Made by a program: the position numbers and the translations under genes
Notes under the pieces: generated by a model
The model's input: the letters and a program-made list of their open reading frames with translations, nothing else
What the model was told of the DNA's origin: nothing
Databases searched by the model: none
Part shown: positions 1 to 6,292 of the stretch, one piece after another
How the letters are laid out: every line of letters begins with the position of its first letter
How positions within the stretch are numbered: position 1 is the stretch's first letter
Assembly: GCA_023665245.1 (NCBI GenBank)
Contig: JAMPEH010000108.1
Span: 1-7,467 of the forward strand
DNA length: 7,467 nucleotides
Reading direction: 5' to 3'
Origin: Muribaculaceae bacterium
GTDB taxonomy: Bacteria; Pseudomonadota; Alphaproteobacteria; Rs-D84

Positions 1-5
1 GAATA

Positions 6-45
6 TATGTTTGAAAACATAATATATTTTATGTTTAAAAACATA
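6..45. repeat. Tandem pair of identical 16-bp palindromes, probable operator
   Basis: TATGTTT-GA-AAACATA occupies 6-21 and TATGTTT-AA-AAACATA occupies 30-45. Both copies have perfect 7-bp arms around a 2-bp centre, and only the two central bases differ. They start 24 bp apart. Two identical dyads of this size suggest a binding site for a dimeric repressor or activator (MarR, PadR and TetR families bind sites of this kind). The exact family cannot be told: the canonical PadR spacing ATGT-N8-ACAT is not met, since here it is N6. Half-site TATGTTT recurs at 192-198. The target gene is unknown. Confidence 0.6.
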
Positions 46-112
46 GAATTTTGCCGATATATAAATATATAGTACGGCGGCGACAGATTTTCATGCATAA
101 CCAAGCTGCAGT

Positions 113-137
113 CCGGGCATGCTCTGTTTATGCCCTG
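113..137. repeat. Inverted repeat in spacer
   Basis: GGGCAT at 115-120 pairs perfectly with ATGCCC at 130-135 across a 9-base loop, and one more C-G pair forms outside a C/T mismatch. No T tract follows on either strand, so it is unlikely to be an intrinsic terminator. Role unknown; it may be a protein site or chance. Confidence 0.3.
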
Positions 138-172
138 GCAATCATATAAAATGCCTGCATACATTTTTGTAA

Positions 173-189
173 TGTAAATGAAATGTAAA
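173..189 (+). promoter_or_regulatory. Candidate WalR (YycF)-type direct repeat
   Basis: TGTAAA at 173-178 and TGTAAA at 184-189 are separated by exactly 5 bp. This fits the published WalR/YycF consensus TGTWAH-N5-TGTWAH, and in general the 11-bp direct-repeat pattern of OmpR/PhoB-family response regulators. The box ends 26 bp upstream of the likely -35 at 216, a position suitable for an activator. WalR controls cell-wall genes in Bacillota, which suits the envelope theme of this window, but the immediate downstream gene is a small unknown protein. An AT-rich spacer can produce such a motif by chance. Confidence 0.45.
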
Positions 190-215
190 TCTATGTTTTA
201 ATATGTTACAGGATG

Positions 216-244
216 TTGACTTATGTGTGCTTTTATGCTAAAGT
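216..244 (+). promoter_or_regulatory. Likely sigma-A promoter for the 72-aa gene
   Basis: TTGACT at 216-221 (-35) is followed by a 17-bp spacer and TAAAGT at 239-244 (-10), with TG at 236-237 forming an extended -10. Transcription would begin near 251, giving a leader of about 145 bases. The -10 is imperfect, which is consistent with dependence on an activator bound at the repeats just upstream. Confidence 0.45.
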
Positions 245-251
245 GTTTCCA

Positions 252-272
252 GGGGCTGAAATGACAGGCCCC
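252..272 (+). other. 5'-end hairpin of leader
   Basis: GGGGC at 252-256 pairs with GCCCC at 268-272, with a possible extra U-G pair inside, around a short loop. It would sit at the very 5' end of a transcript starting near 251, so it might stabilise the RNA. I do not recognise any known riboswitch in this leader. Confidence 0.3.
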
Positions 273-321
273 GCGATCTTACGAGTTGAACGCCGAGTTT
301 GTTTTGATAGGAGACCGGGAC

Positions 322-348
322 ATGGGTAAACTGCTGACTATTATCTGA
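322..348 (+). CDS. Possible 8-codon leader peptide
   Basis: ATG at 322 opens a reading frame coding MGKLLTII and stopping at TGA 346-348. AGGAG at 309-313 lies 8 bases upstream, a good ribosome binding site. A strong hairpin (354-373) follows within 6 bases, and then the ribosome binding site of the next gene. The arrangement could allow translation of the leader to affect access to the downstream site, but an ORF this short can easily be accidental. Confidence 0.18.
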   Translation: MGKLLTII

Positions 349-353
349 ACAGA

Positions 354-373
354 GGGCATGGCATGCCGTGCCC
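354..373 (+). other. GC-rich hairpin just upstream of the SD of the 72-aa gene
   Basis: The 20 bases 354-373 form a near-perfect palindrome: GGGCATGG pairs with CCGTGCCC (one G-U pair) around a CATG loop. It ends 5 bases before the Shine-Dalgarno GGGGAAGG at 379-386. There is no T tract, so it is not a terminator. It may be a DNA operator or an RNA element controlling translation. Confidence 0.4.
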
Positions 374-394
374 GGAAAGGGGAAGGTGCGCGCC

Positions 395-613
395 ATGCGT
401 AATTCTGTCATGTTATATTGCCGCGACATGGACGGCGAGAAGATCTATAAGGGCGATAGGGCCGTGTGCTTCGCCCTGCCTCGGAGCCAGCCCTGCGTCG
501 TGCAGATCCTGGACATCGTCGACGACGGGCATATCCGAGCCGACAACGGCAACCTGAAGAAAGTCGTGCCTGCGGAGTCCTGCATCCTGCAGGCCCATGC
601 TGCGATGGCATGA
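395..613 (+). CDS. Small unrecognised protein, possibly an SH3-like beta barrel
   Basis: This encodes 72 aa starting MRNSVMLYCR. ATG 395 is chosen because GGGGAAGG (379-386) lies 8 bases upstream; an in-frame GTG at 368 would add 9 residues but lies inside the upstream hairpin. I do not recognise the family. The middle of the protein (about residues 18-62) alternates hydrophobic strands and turns, with KGDRAV, CVVQILDIVDDGHI and NLKKVVPAESCIL. This pattern is seen in small KOW or SH3-like barrels, but that is inference only. It has four cysteines and no signal peptide or membrane segment, so it is probably cytoplasmic. It stands alone between its own promoter region and a strong terminator, with an unusually elaborate upstream region for such a small gene. 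Coding status is supported by the ribosome binding site, GC-rich codon use and the terminator 19 bases after the stop. Confidence 0.65.
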   Translation: MRNSVMLYCRDMDGEKIYKGDRAVCFALPRSQPCVVQILDIVDDGHIRADNGNLKKVVPAESCILQAHAAMA

Positions 614-632
614 TGGAAAATATATGACAATG

Positions 633-670
633 AGCCGCCTGGTTTTCATCCCGGGCGGCTTTTATTTTTT
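633..670 (+). terminator. Intrinsic terminator after the 72-aa gene
   Basis: AGCCGCCTGG at 633-642 pairs with CCGGGCGGCT at 651-660, 10 bp including one G-U, around an 8-base loop. A tract TTTATTTTTTTT follows at 661-672. This is a strong rho-independent terminator and separates the first gene from the operon that follows. Confidence 0.9.
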
Positions 671-691
671 TTATAATAAAATGGTTGTTTT

Positions 692-720
692 TTGTTGGTG
701 TTTGTGCTTTAATATATAAA
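692..720 (+). promoter_or_regulatory. Likely promoter of the glycosylation operon
   Basis: TTGTTG at 692-697 and TATAAA at 715-720 are separated by 17 bp, just after the terminator. Transcription would start near 727. A small dyad, CCTGC/GCAGG (724-728 and 733-737), lies at the presumed 5' end. The promoter sits 48 bp before the first start codon. Confidence 0.45.
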
Positions 721-768
721 GAGCCTGCATTGGCAGGAAACAAGAAATCTGAAGGAGGACACAGATAT

Positions 769-1545
769 ATGATCGTTGTCATCGTTGTCCTGGCGCTGGC
801 CATGCTTGGCATCGGCGCCGCCGGGTATTTTCTGGCCCGGAAAGTCAACTCGGACCCGGTCGACTATGCCGCAAAGATCGACAAGGAGAAGCTGGCCGAG
901 TGGGAAGACGCAGCAAAGAATTTTGACGGTGCGAAGACCCAGCGGGAATCCTGCGAAAGCTCCGAGGCATGGCAGGCGGCCCATGACGTGGGTGTCAGGG
1001 CCCGGCAGGCATTCCCTGGCGGGCTTGTTGTCAAGACGGGGCTCCAGTCCCTGGATGACTATAAGTCCTTTGACGCGAAGAAATGGCTCAGGGCCAACTC
1101 GGACAGCGAGGAGGCAGCCCGCTGGCTCAGGCTGTCGGAACAGGCGCTGTCTGCATGGCGGGAGCTCCGGCACGACATAGACTGCGCGGCAGTCATGGTG
1201 TCCGACGAGGCGGACCCGAAAGCAAAAAAGGCAGGGATAAAAGAGCTGGAGGACGCGCTCATGCACCTGTCAGGGCAGCTGGTAGTCCAATATTCGTTCA
1301 CGGACGCTGCCAGCGGCAAGAGCTATGTGAACACGCAGGCCGTTCCGGCCAGGTTCCTGGCGAAGATCATGGGCAACCCGGACTATGAATGCGAGGACAT
1401 CATGGCCAGGCACGCGTTCTTATTCGAGCGCGGGTTCCGCTGCCGCCGGTGTGGGCGGTCGCCCCTTTCAGGCGCGTATTTAATGCCCGGCGACGGGCCT
1501 ACAGGGCGTGAATGCCTGTGCGAGAACTGCCGTAGGCCAGATTAA
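769..1545 (+). CDS. Membrane-anchored helical protein with C-terminal Cys4 zinc-finger motif
   Basis: This encodes 258 aa. ATG 769 is chosen because GAAGGAGG (751-758) precedes it at the right distance; an upstream in-frame ATG at 685 would lie in the promoter. Residues 1-23 are one hydrophobic membrane segment with no signal-peptidase site. R24 and K25 follow it, which predicts that the rest faces the cytoplasm. Residues 31-190 are charged and helix-rich. The C-terminus carries CRRC (225-228) and CLCENC (Cys 249, 251, 254), a CxxC plus CxxC pair typical of a zinc ribbon or treble clef. The phrase FERGFRCRRCGR resembles the start of HNH-type treble clefs, but no catalytic histidine pair is seen, so a nuclease role is not supported. 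Family not recognised. It is first in the operon, 29 bases before the YfhO gene, so a role as a membrane partner or regulator of the glycosylation enzymes is possible but unproven. Confidence 0.75.
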   Translation: MIVVIVVLALAMLGIGAAGYFLARKVNSDPVDYAAKIDKEKLAEWEDAAKNFDGAKTQRESCESSEAWQAAHDVGVRARQAFPGGLVVKTGLQSLDDYKSFDAKKWLRANSDSEEAARWLRLSEQALSAWRELRHDIDCAAVMVSDEADPKAKKAGIKELEDALMHLSGQLVVQYSFTDAASGKSYVNTQAVPARFLAKIMGNPDYECEDIMARHAFLFERGFRCRRCGRSPLSGAYLMPGDGPTGRECLCENCRRPD

Positions 1546-1574
1546 GACATGCGAGAAGATGGAGGGCAAAACCT

Positions 1575-3875
1575 GTGCGTGAAAAGATAAGGGCCGGCCG
1601 GCCCATATTGTATTACGGCATCGTGTGCGCGGCCGCGGCGTTCCTCACATCCGCGCTGGCGTTCCTGCCGCATATCCTGAAATCCGGCGGCGCGCTGACT
1701 CTGGTGTCGGATTTCAATTTCCAGCAGATCCCGTTTGAGATGGCCGCAGGCGACGCCCTGAAGAACTGGGACGGCGAATGGCTTTGGAGCCTGGATTTAG
1801 GGACATCCCTGGTAAACGGGTTCAGCTTTTATAACCTGGGCAGCCCGTTCATGTGGCTGATCTTCTTGTTTGGCAAAAGTTGCGTGCCGTACCTGATGGC
1901 GCCGGTGTTCGTTCTGAAATACATAGTCGCGGCCGTCGCGTCGTACCGGTTTATGTGCTATTTTGTCAATGACAAGCGATATGCCGTTATTGGCGGGATC
2001 CTGTATGCGTTCTGCGGGTTCCAGAATTATAATTTAGTTTTTTTCCATTTCCATGACGCGGTCGCCATGTTCCCGCTCATGCTGACAGGGCTGGAGAAAT
2101 TCATGCGGGAGCGCAGGAAAGCCCCGTTCGCGGCCGCCGTCATGCTGAACTGCCTGACGAACTATTTCTTTTTCTTTGGCGAGGTCCTGTTCCTGATGGC
2201 CTATTATATTATACGGCATTGGGGCGGGCTTAAGCGGCGCATCCGTGAGATCGCCGGCTGCTTCGGGCTTGGCGCGGCCGGTGTCCTGGGCGCGGGCGTC
2301 CTGTTCGTCCCGGCCGTGATTTTCATCCTGACTGGCAGCAGGGTCGCCATGGTGCCGGCCGGGCGGAATTTTGTCGAATTTTATTTGAGAAACCTGAAAG
2401 GGTTCCTGTTCCCGGTGGACATCATGGGCGGGCAGTTTGTCTTAAATACAGAGGAATGGTGGTCCACGTCGTGCTACCTGCCGCTGGCCGGCATCGTGTT
2501 TGCCGTGGCGTGGTGCGTGAAGAATTACAGGCACTGGCTGGCGAAGCTGGCAATGATATTCACGGTCGTTTCATTCGTGATACCGCTGAACAGCCTGTTT
2601 TACTTATTTGCCGAGTATGAGTTCAAACGCTGGTGGTATATGTACGTGCTGTTCCTGGCGCTCATATCCGTGAAGGCCATGGACGAGAAAATAGAATGGA
2701 AGTATTTAAAAATCGGCTGCATCGCAAACGTGTCGCTCATCGGGCTGTTCTGGCTGCTCACATTGCCGCTGGCGGCGATTGGGGCTGTCCAGGGCGTGAA
2801 CGACGCCGGGCTTGCTGTCATCAACACGATACTTGCCGCGGCCATGCCATGCGCGGCATGCCGGATCTCTATGCATGGGCTGCCCGACGCAGCCCTGCGG
2901 CAGGGGCTTGCTGTTGCTGCATGCGCGGGCTTATGCCTGACTTCGACGATAGGGCTGTACCGCCAGGAAACGAATGACGGCGCGGACATGCTCGGCTTGT
3001 ACAGGGCGGCTCTGAACCTGGACACCGGGTTCGCTGATGATGGCCAGTATCGGATGGACACGTCGAGCAACAGCGTGACGCTCGTGTCCGGTGTGCCGGG
3101 GCTCGTATCGTTCTGTTCCACGGTGAGCGACCCGATCGCGCAGTTTTACGCAAGGCTTGATGTCCTGCGGGCGTATTCCGGGCCTGACCCGCATATCATA
3201 CCCGGCCTCGTGGAGCTGCTCGGCGGGAAATACCATGTGTCGACAGTAGCGCCGAAAAACATGGATGGCGCCATAGCCGTGTCAGACGGCGGGAATGTCA
3301 GCCTGTATATCACGGAGCAGGAGGCCTGCCCGATCGGGTTCAGGGCCGGCAAATACATGCTGGAGTCGGAGCTCCTGGCGCTCGATGTCATGGACCGGGC
3401 CGTCGCGATGCTGGACCACGTCATTGTCACTGATGACGATGAGCAGCTTGTGTCCGGGACATTAAGCCATGACGGCAGCCCGAATGTGAGCGACGGCATG
3501 ATAAGCACGTATGTTTCAAATGCGGAACAGAATAAAGTGTCCGATTTTTCCCGTGGCGGGCACGGGTTCTCATGCCGGACGGATTATGACGCCGATTCTG
3601 TCGTGTTCTTCAGCGTGCCAAACGATGCCGGCTGGACGGCATATGTAGACGGGGTTGAAACAGACACAATCGACGCTATCGGGCTGACGGCGCTGGCCGT
3701 CCCGGCAGGGACCCATGACATACGGTTCGCATACCATACGCCCGGTCTCGATGCCGGGATGCTGTGTTCCGCCGCAGGCGCTATCGCGATTTTTGGCCTG
3801 GCCATGGCAGATATTATGGCCGGCCGTAAGAAAAATGACGGACGAAAGGACAGTGACAGTGATGCCAAAGCCTGA
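1575..3875 (+). CDS. YfhO-family GT-C membrane glycosyltransferase
   Basis: This encodes 766 aa, shorter than Bacillus YfhO (about 860). The start is GTG 1575, because GGAGG (1561-1565) lies 9 bases upstream and the first in-frame ATG would remove the first membrane segment. About a dozen membrane helices cover residues 12-460. The first outer loop has SDFNFQQIPF with Asp46, then WSLDLGTSL (Asp74) and SFYNLGSPF; these are YfhO family features, and Asp46 is the likely metal or catalytic residue of the GT-C fold. Residues 463-725 form an extracellular domain that includes PNDAGWTAYVDG (682-693) and ends in a last membrane helix (727-749) with a charged cytoplasmic tail. In Bacillus and Staphylococcus, YfhO moves a sugar from undecaprenyl phosphate to lipoteichoic acid, working with CsbB. 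The neighbouring GT2 gene supports the same kind of role here, but the acceptor and the sugar are unknown. Its last 14 bases overlap the GT2 gene. Confidence 0.88.
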   Translation: MREKIRAGRPILYYGIVCAAAAFLTSALAFLPHILKSGGALTLVSDFNFQQIPFEMAAGDALKNWDGEWLWSLDLGTSLVNGFSFYNLGSPFMWLIFLFGKSCVPYLMAPVFVLKYIVAAVASYRFMCYFVNDKRYAVIGGILYAFCGFQNYNLVFFHFHDAVAMFPLMLTGLEKFMRERRKAPFAAAVMLNCLTNYFFFFGEVLFLMAYYIIRHWGGLKRRIREIAGCFGLGAAGVLGAGVLFVPAVIFILTGSRVAMVPAGRNFVEFYLRNLKGFLFPVDIMGGQFVLNTEEWWSTSCYLPLAGIVFAVAWCVKNYRHWLAKLAMIFTVVSFVIPLNSLFYLFAEYEFKRWWYMYVLFLALISVKAMDEKIEWKYLKIGCIANVSLIGLFWLLTLPLAAIGAVQGVNDAGLAVINTILAAAMPCAACRISMHGLPDAALRQGLAVAACAGLCLTSTIGLYRQETNDGADMLGLYRAALNLDTGFADDGQYRMDTSSNSVTLVSGVPGLVSFCSTVSDPIAQFYARLDVLRAYSGPDPHIIPGLVELLGGKYHVSTVAPKNMDGAIAVSDGGNVSLYITEQEACPIGFRAGKYMLESELLALDVMDRAVAMLDHVIVTDDDEQLVSGTLSHDGSPNVSDGMISTYVSNAEQNKVSDFSRGGHGFSCRTDYDADSVVFFSVPNDAGWTAYVDGVETDTIDAIGLTALAVPAGTHDIRFAYHTPGLDAGMLCSAAGAIAIFGLAMADIMAGRKKNDGRKDSDSDAKA
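3845..3864 (+). promoter_or_regulatory. SD and start region of the GT2 gene inside yfhO
   Basis: AAAGGA (3845-3850) lies 11 bases before ATG 3862, with GTGACAGT in the gap. In-frame GTG codons at 3853 and 3859 and an ATG at 3835 are alternative starts. The spacing is long, so GTG 3859 (8 bases) is possible. The lipoprotein gene has nearly the same arrangement at 6347-6366, which favours the ATG. Confidence 0.5.
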
Positions 3876-4815
3876 GATTTTATATATCGTGGTCCCATGC
3901 TATAACGAAGAGGCCGCGCTCCCGGATTCGTCCAAGAAGCTGGGCTCAAAATTAAAAGGCCTCATTTCAGACGGGCGTGTTTCCAGTTTGAGCCGGGTCC
4001 TGTTCGTTGACGACGGCTCAAAAGACGGCACATGGGGCCTGGTCCAGGAGCTGCATGCGTCGGGCACCATGTTTTCAGGCCTGCGGCTCTCACGTAACCG
4101 CGGGCACCAGAACGCCCTGATGGCGGGCCTCATGTATGCCCGCGGCAGGTGCGACGTGTCAATTTCGATTGACGCGGACCTGCAGGACGACCTTGGCGCA
4201 ATTGACGGGATGCTGGACCAGCATTTTAACAATGGCTGCGACGTCGTGTACGGCGTGCGGTCGTCCCGGAAGTCAGATACGGCGTTCAAAAAATTTACGG
4301 CCGAGGGGTTTTATAAGATCTTGGCCGCCATGGGCTGCGAGGTCGTGTTCAACCATGCTGACTTCCGGCTGATGTCAAAGCGCGCGTTGGACGGTCTGGC
4401 TGAGTTCCCGGAATATAACCTGTTCCTGCGCGGGCTCGTGCCCATGGTCGGGTATAAATCCGGGACGGTTGAATATGCCCGCAGCCTCAGGCTCGCAGGG
4501 GAGAGCAAGTATCCGCTGAAGAAAATGCTGGCGCTGGCGATGAACGGCGTCGTGGGGCTTTCCGTGAAGCCGCTGAGGCTCGTGCTCTGGTCCGGGTGCG
4601 GTATTTTCGGTATCTCGCTTGCCAGCATGCTGTGCCTGCTTGCCGGGATGGGCTCCGGCGGCGCGGTGCCGTGGCTGATCGCGTCCGTGTGGGCGTGCTG
4701 TGGGCTGGTGCTCACGGGGCTCGGCATTGTTGGCGAATATGTCGGACAGCTGTGTACAGAGTCGAAACACCGCCCCAGGTATATTGTCCAGGAGGTGCTG
4801 GATGAGGATACTTGA
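3862..4815 (+). CDS. GT2 polyprenyl-phosphate sugar synthase (CsbB/GtrB/DPM1-like)
   Basis: This encodes 317 aa, the usual length for the family. It is predicted to transfer a sugar from a nucleotide donor to undecaprenyl phosphate on the cytoplasmic face, providing the lipid-linked donor for GT-C enzymes. The GT-A domain shows VVPCYNEE (10-17), VDDGSKDGT (49-57), SRNRGHQNALMAG (77-89), the metal- and donor-binding DADLQDD (104-110), HADFRL (165-170) and the R-AGESKYPL motif (210-219). Two membrane helices follow (about 237-262 and 270-290), then GEYVG (291-295) and RPRYIV (304-309), the standard ending of GtrB/CsbB proteins. The sugar (Glc, GlcNAc, GalNAc or other) cannot be read from the sequence. 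It overlaps yfhO by 14 bp and the next gene by 14 bp, pointing to translational coupling. The 366-aa version starting at 3715 is only an extension into yfhO. Confidence 0.93.
   Translation: MPKPEILYIVVPCYNEEAALPDSSKKLGSKLKGLISDGRVSSLSRVLFVDDGSKDGTWGLVQELHASGTMFSGLRLSRNRGHQNALMAGLMYARGRCDVSISIDADLQDDLGAIDGMLDQHFNNGCDVVYGVRSSRKSDTAFKKFTAEGFYKILAAMGCEVVFNHADFRLMSKRALDGLAEFPEYNLFLRGLVPMVGYKSGTVEYARSLRLAGESKYPLKKMLALAMNGVVGLSVKPLRLVLWSGCGIFGISLASMLCLLAGMGSGGAVPWLIASVWACCGLVLTGLGIVGEYVGQLCTESKHRPRYIVQEVLDEDT
4790..4804 (+). promoter_or_regulatory. Strong SD deciding the start of the second GT-C gene
   Basis: AGGAGGT at 4790-4796 lies 5 bases before ATG 4802, inside the end of the GT2 gene. It fixes the start and rules out the longer reading frame from 4700. 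Confidence 0.85.
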
Positions 4816-6289
4816 TTTAGGCGGGCCGCGGCGCTGGCTGTTGTCGGCTGGGTGCGTGATAAGCGCTGTGTTATTCGCATATTCCGCTGCATGCGTCTTT
4901 TCCGGGAGCCTGCAGCCTTCTGTGATAGCGGGTGCGCTGGCCATTGTCGTAATCTGCGTCCTGGCAGCAGCGGCGCTGTATGGTGTGCATGTCACTGATA
5001 GGGCTTATTTTACGGCGCTTGTCACATTTCTGCTCGCTATGGGCGTTTTACAAATATGCTGTGTTGGCAGGCTCCGGTTTGACCCGGTGCATGATCTCGA
5101 GGCGGTGTACAAAGGCGCGGTACAGTGGATGGAGACTGGTAGTTTTCAGGATTACTATGATTATTTCTACCTGTATCCGAATAATTTTGGCGCCCTTGCT
5201 CTCCTGCGCATGATGTTCCAGGCCGGCAGGCTGTTCACGCATGACTATTTTATGATTGCCGGCATTGGTGTCATGGTCATGCTTCTATGCACATTTGCCG
5301 TGACAAGCCTCGTGGCGCGCGAGCTGTACGGGAACAAAGCCGGTATCTCGGTCCTTGCCATGTTTGCATGCATGCCTGTGTGGCCGTTCCTGGCGTCGGT
5401 GCCATATACGGACACGATGTCGGTGCTATTCCCGGTGCTGGCCCTGTGGCTTGCGCTGCGCGGCCTGAAATCGAGGCAGTGGACGCGCGTTCTCCTGTTT
5501 TCGCTCTCTGGCATGGCTGTTGCTGTCGGCGGCGCCATAAAAGCGACGGTCTATATTATGGGCATTGCCATAGCGCTTGGCGTCCTGTTTTGCGCAGGCA
5601 TGAAATTGCGTGACGCTGCTATGTATATTATTGCTGCAGTCGTGGCATGTCTTCTTGTTTCAGCCTGTATGAGCCAGTATTTTTATAGCCGGCATCTTGA
5701 CAGGGAAATTGCTGCGCAGGAGAACATGCCCGTAGCACAATGGTTCCTGATCGGGACCAGCGACGGAGGGCAGTATATGAGCCCATATCCCGATTTTTCA
5801 TATATAGAAGACCGGGACGATCGGTCTGATGCCACATGGGCGGCGGTCAGGCGCCAGGTTTCGGACAAAGGGCTGAAGGGCATGCTGGAGCTGTATTCTT
5901 TCAAGCTCTTCGTCCTGTTTGGGGATGGGACGCTCCAAGTGTCGAATTTCCTGGATAACAGGCCACTGTCACGGTCGGCCATACATGACTGGATATTGTA
6001 TGACGGCCAGCATTATGATGCTTATTCTGCCGCATGCAACACGGTGTGGTACGGCATTATGCTCCTCGCCGCGTTTGGCGCGCTGCTGCTGGCCGAGGGA
6101 TGCGTGCGCGGCCATGGCCCAGGGGCCGCTGAGGCAGCCATGGCCTTTGCGCTGTGCGGGGTAGTCCTGTTTTTCCTGCACTGGGAAGTATCGCAAAGAT
6201 ATATCACAAATTATGTTCCTGCTGTAATATTATTGGCTGCCGGCGGCCTGGAGATGATATGCCGGCGCCTGAATAATCAAATTATATAA
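4802..6289 (+). CDS. Second GT-C membrane glycosyltransferase, GT39-like
   Basis: This encodes 495 aa with about 11-13 hydrophobic membrane segments (first at about 13-33, 41-60 and 68-89). The loop after the third contains FDPVHDLEAVY (Asp94, Asp98, Glu100). Acidic residues at this place in the first large outer loop are typical of GT-C enzymes using lipid-phosphate sugar donors. Further family-like patches are YLYPNNFG (123-130), VPYTDT (200-205), GGAIKAT (243-249) and HWEVSQRYITNYVPA (460-474); the last resembles the E...RY..P end of bacterial GT39-type mannosyltransferase relatives. An outer segment of about 300-395 is hydrophilic. Likely role: use the lipid-linked sugar made by the GT2 next door to modify a cell-wall polymer or surface protein. 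Acceptor unknown. Whether it shares the donor with YfhO or uses another is not visible. A flippase or polymer ligase function is a less likely alternative. Confidence 0.8.
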   Translation: MRILDLGGPRRWLLSAGCVISAVLFAYSAACVFSGSLQPSVIAGALAIVVICVLAAAALYGVHVTDRAYFTALVTFLLAMGVLQICCVGRLRFDPVHDLEAVYKGAVQWMETGSFQDYYDYFYLYPNNFGALALLRMMFQAGRLFTHDYFMIAGIGVMVMLLCTFAVTSLVARELYGNKAGISVLAMFACMPVWPFLASVPYTDTMSVLFPVLALWLALRGLKSRQWTRVLLFSLSGMAVAVGGAIKATVYIMGIAIALGVLFCAGMKLRDAAMYIIAAVVACLLVSACMSQYFYSRHLDREIAAQENMPVAQWFLIGTSDGGQYMSPYPDFSYIEDRDDRSDATWAAVRRQVSDKGLKGMLELYSFKLFVLFGDGTLQVSNFLDNRPLSRSAIHDWILYDGQHYDAYSAACNTVWYGIMLLAAFGALLLAEGCVRGHGPGAAEAAMAFALCGVVLFFLHWEVSQRYITNYVPAVILLAAGGLEMICRRLNNQII

Positions 6290-6292
6290 AGA

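Larger units (their letters stand above)
1..394. other. AT-rich intergenic regulatory region
   Basis: No convincing gene is visible in this stretch. It is strongly AT-rich in its first 250 bases, unlike the GC-rich genes around it. In order it carries a tandem palindrome pair (6-45), a GGGCAT/ATGCCC dyad (115-135), helically phased ATGT motifs (172-226), a likely promoter (216-244), and a leader of about 145 bases with two hairpins before the first gene. The upstream gene lies outside the window, so it is unknown whether the left part serves that gene or the 72-aa gene to the right. Confidence 0.7.

Noticed and set aside
93..149. 18-codon ORF in the upstream spacer
   Set aside because: No ribosome binding site precedes it, and it overlaps the GGGCAT/ATGCCC dyad.
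251..394. Known riboswitch in the leader
   Set aside because: I could not match any conserved riboswitch core by eye; only simple hairpins are supported.
408..848. Minus-strand ORF of 146 aa
   Set aside because: It runs through the 72-aa gene, its terminator and the next promoter, is Arg/Pro-rich in the manner of a GC shadow frame, and has no SD or family motifs.
709..1266. Minus-strand ORF of 185 aa
   Set aside because: It is antisense to the zinc-finger gene, has no SD, and shows no recognisable domain.
1429..1542. HNH nuclease domain at the end of the zinc-finger protein
   Set aside because: The cysteine frame resembles an HNH treble clef, but the conserved histidines and Asn are absent, so nuclease activity is not supported.
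1549..1590. 13-codon ORF spanning the junction before yfhO
   Set aside because: It has no convincing SD. The GGAGG inside it serves the GTG start at 1575, which is needed to keep the first membrane helix of YfhO.
4311..4995. Minus-strand ORFs of 193 and 206 aa
   Set aside because: They are antisense to the GT2 and GT-C genes, whose motifs are clear. Their composition is that of shadow frames of GC-rich codons.
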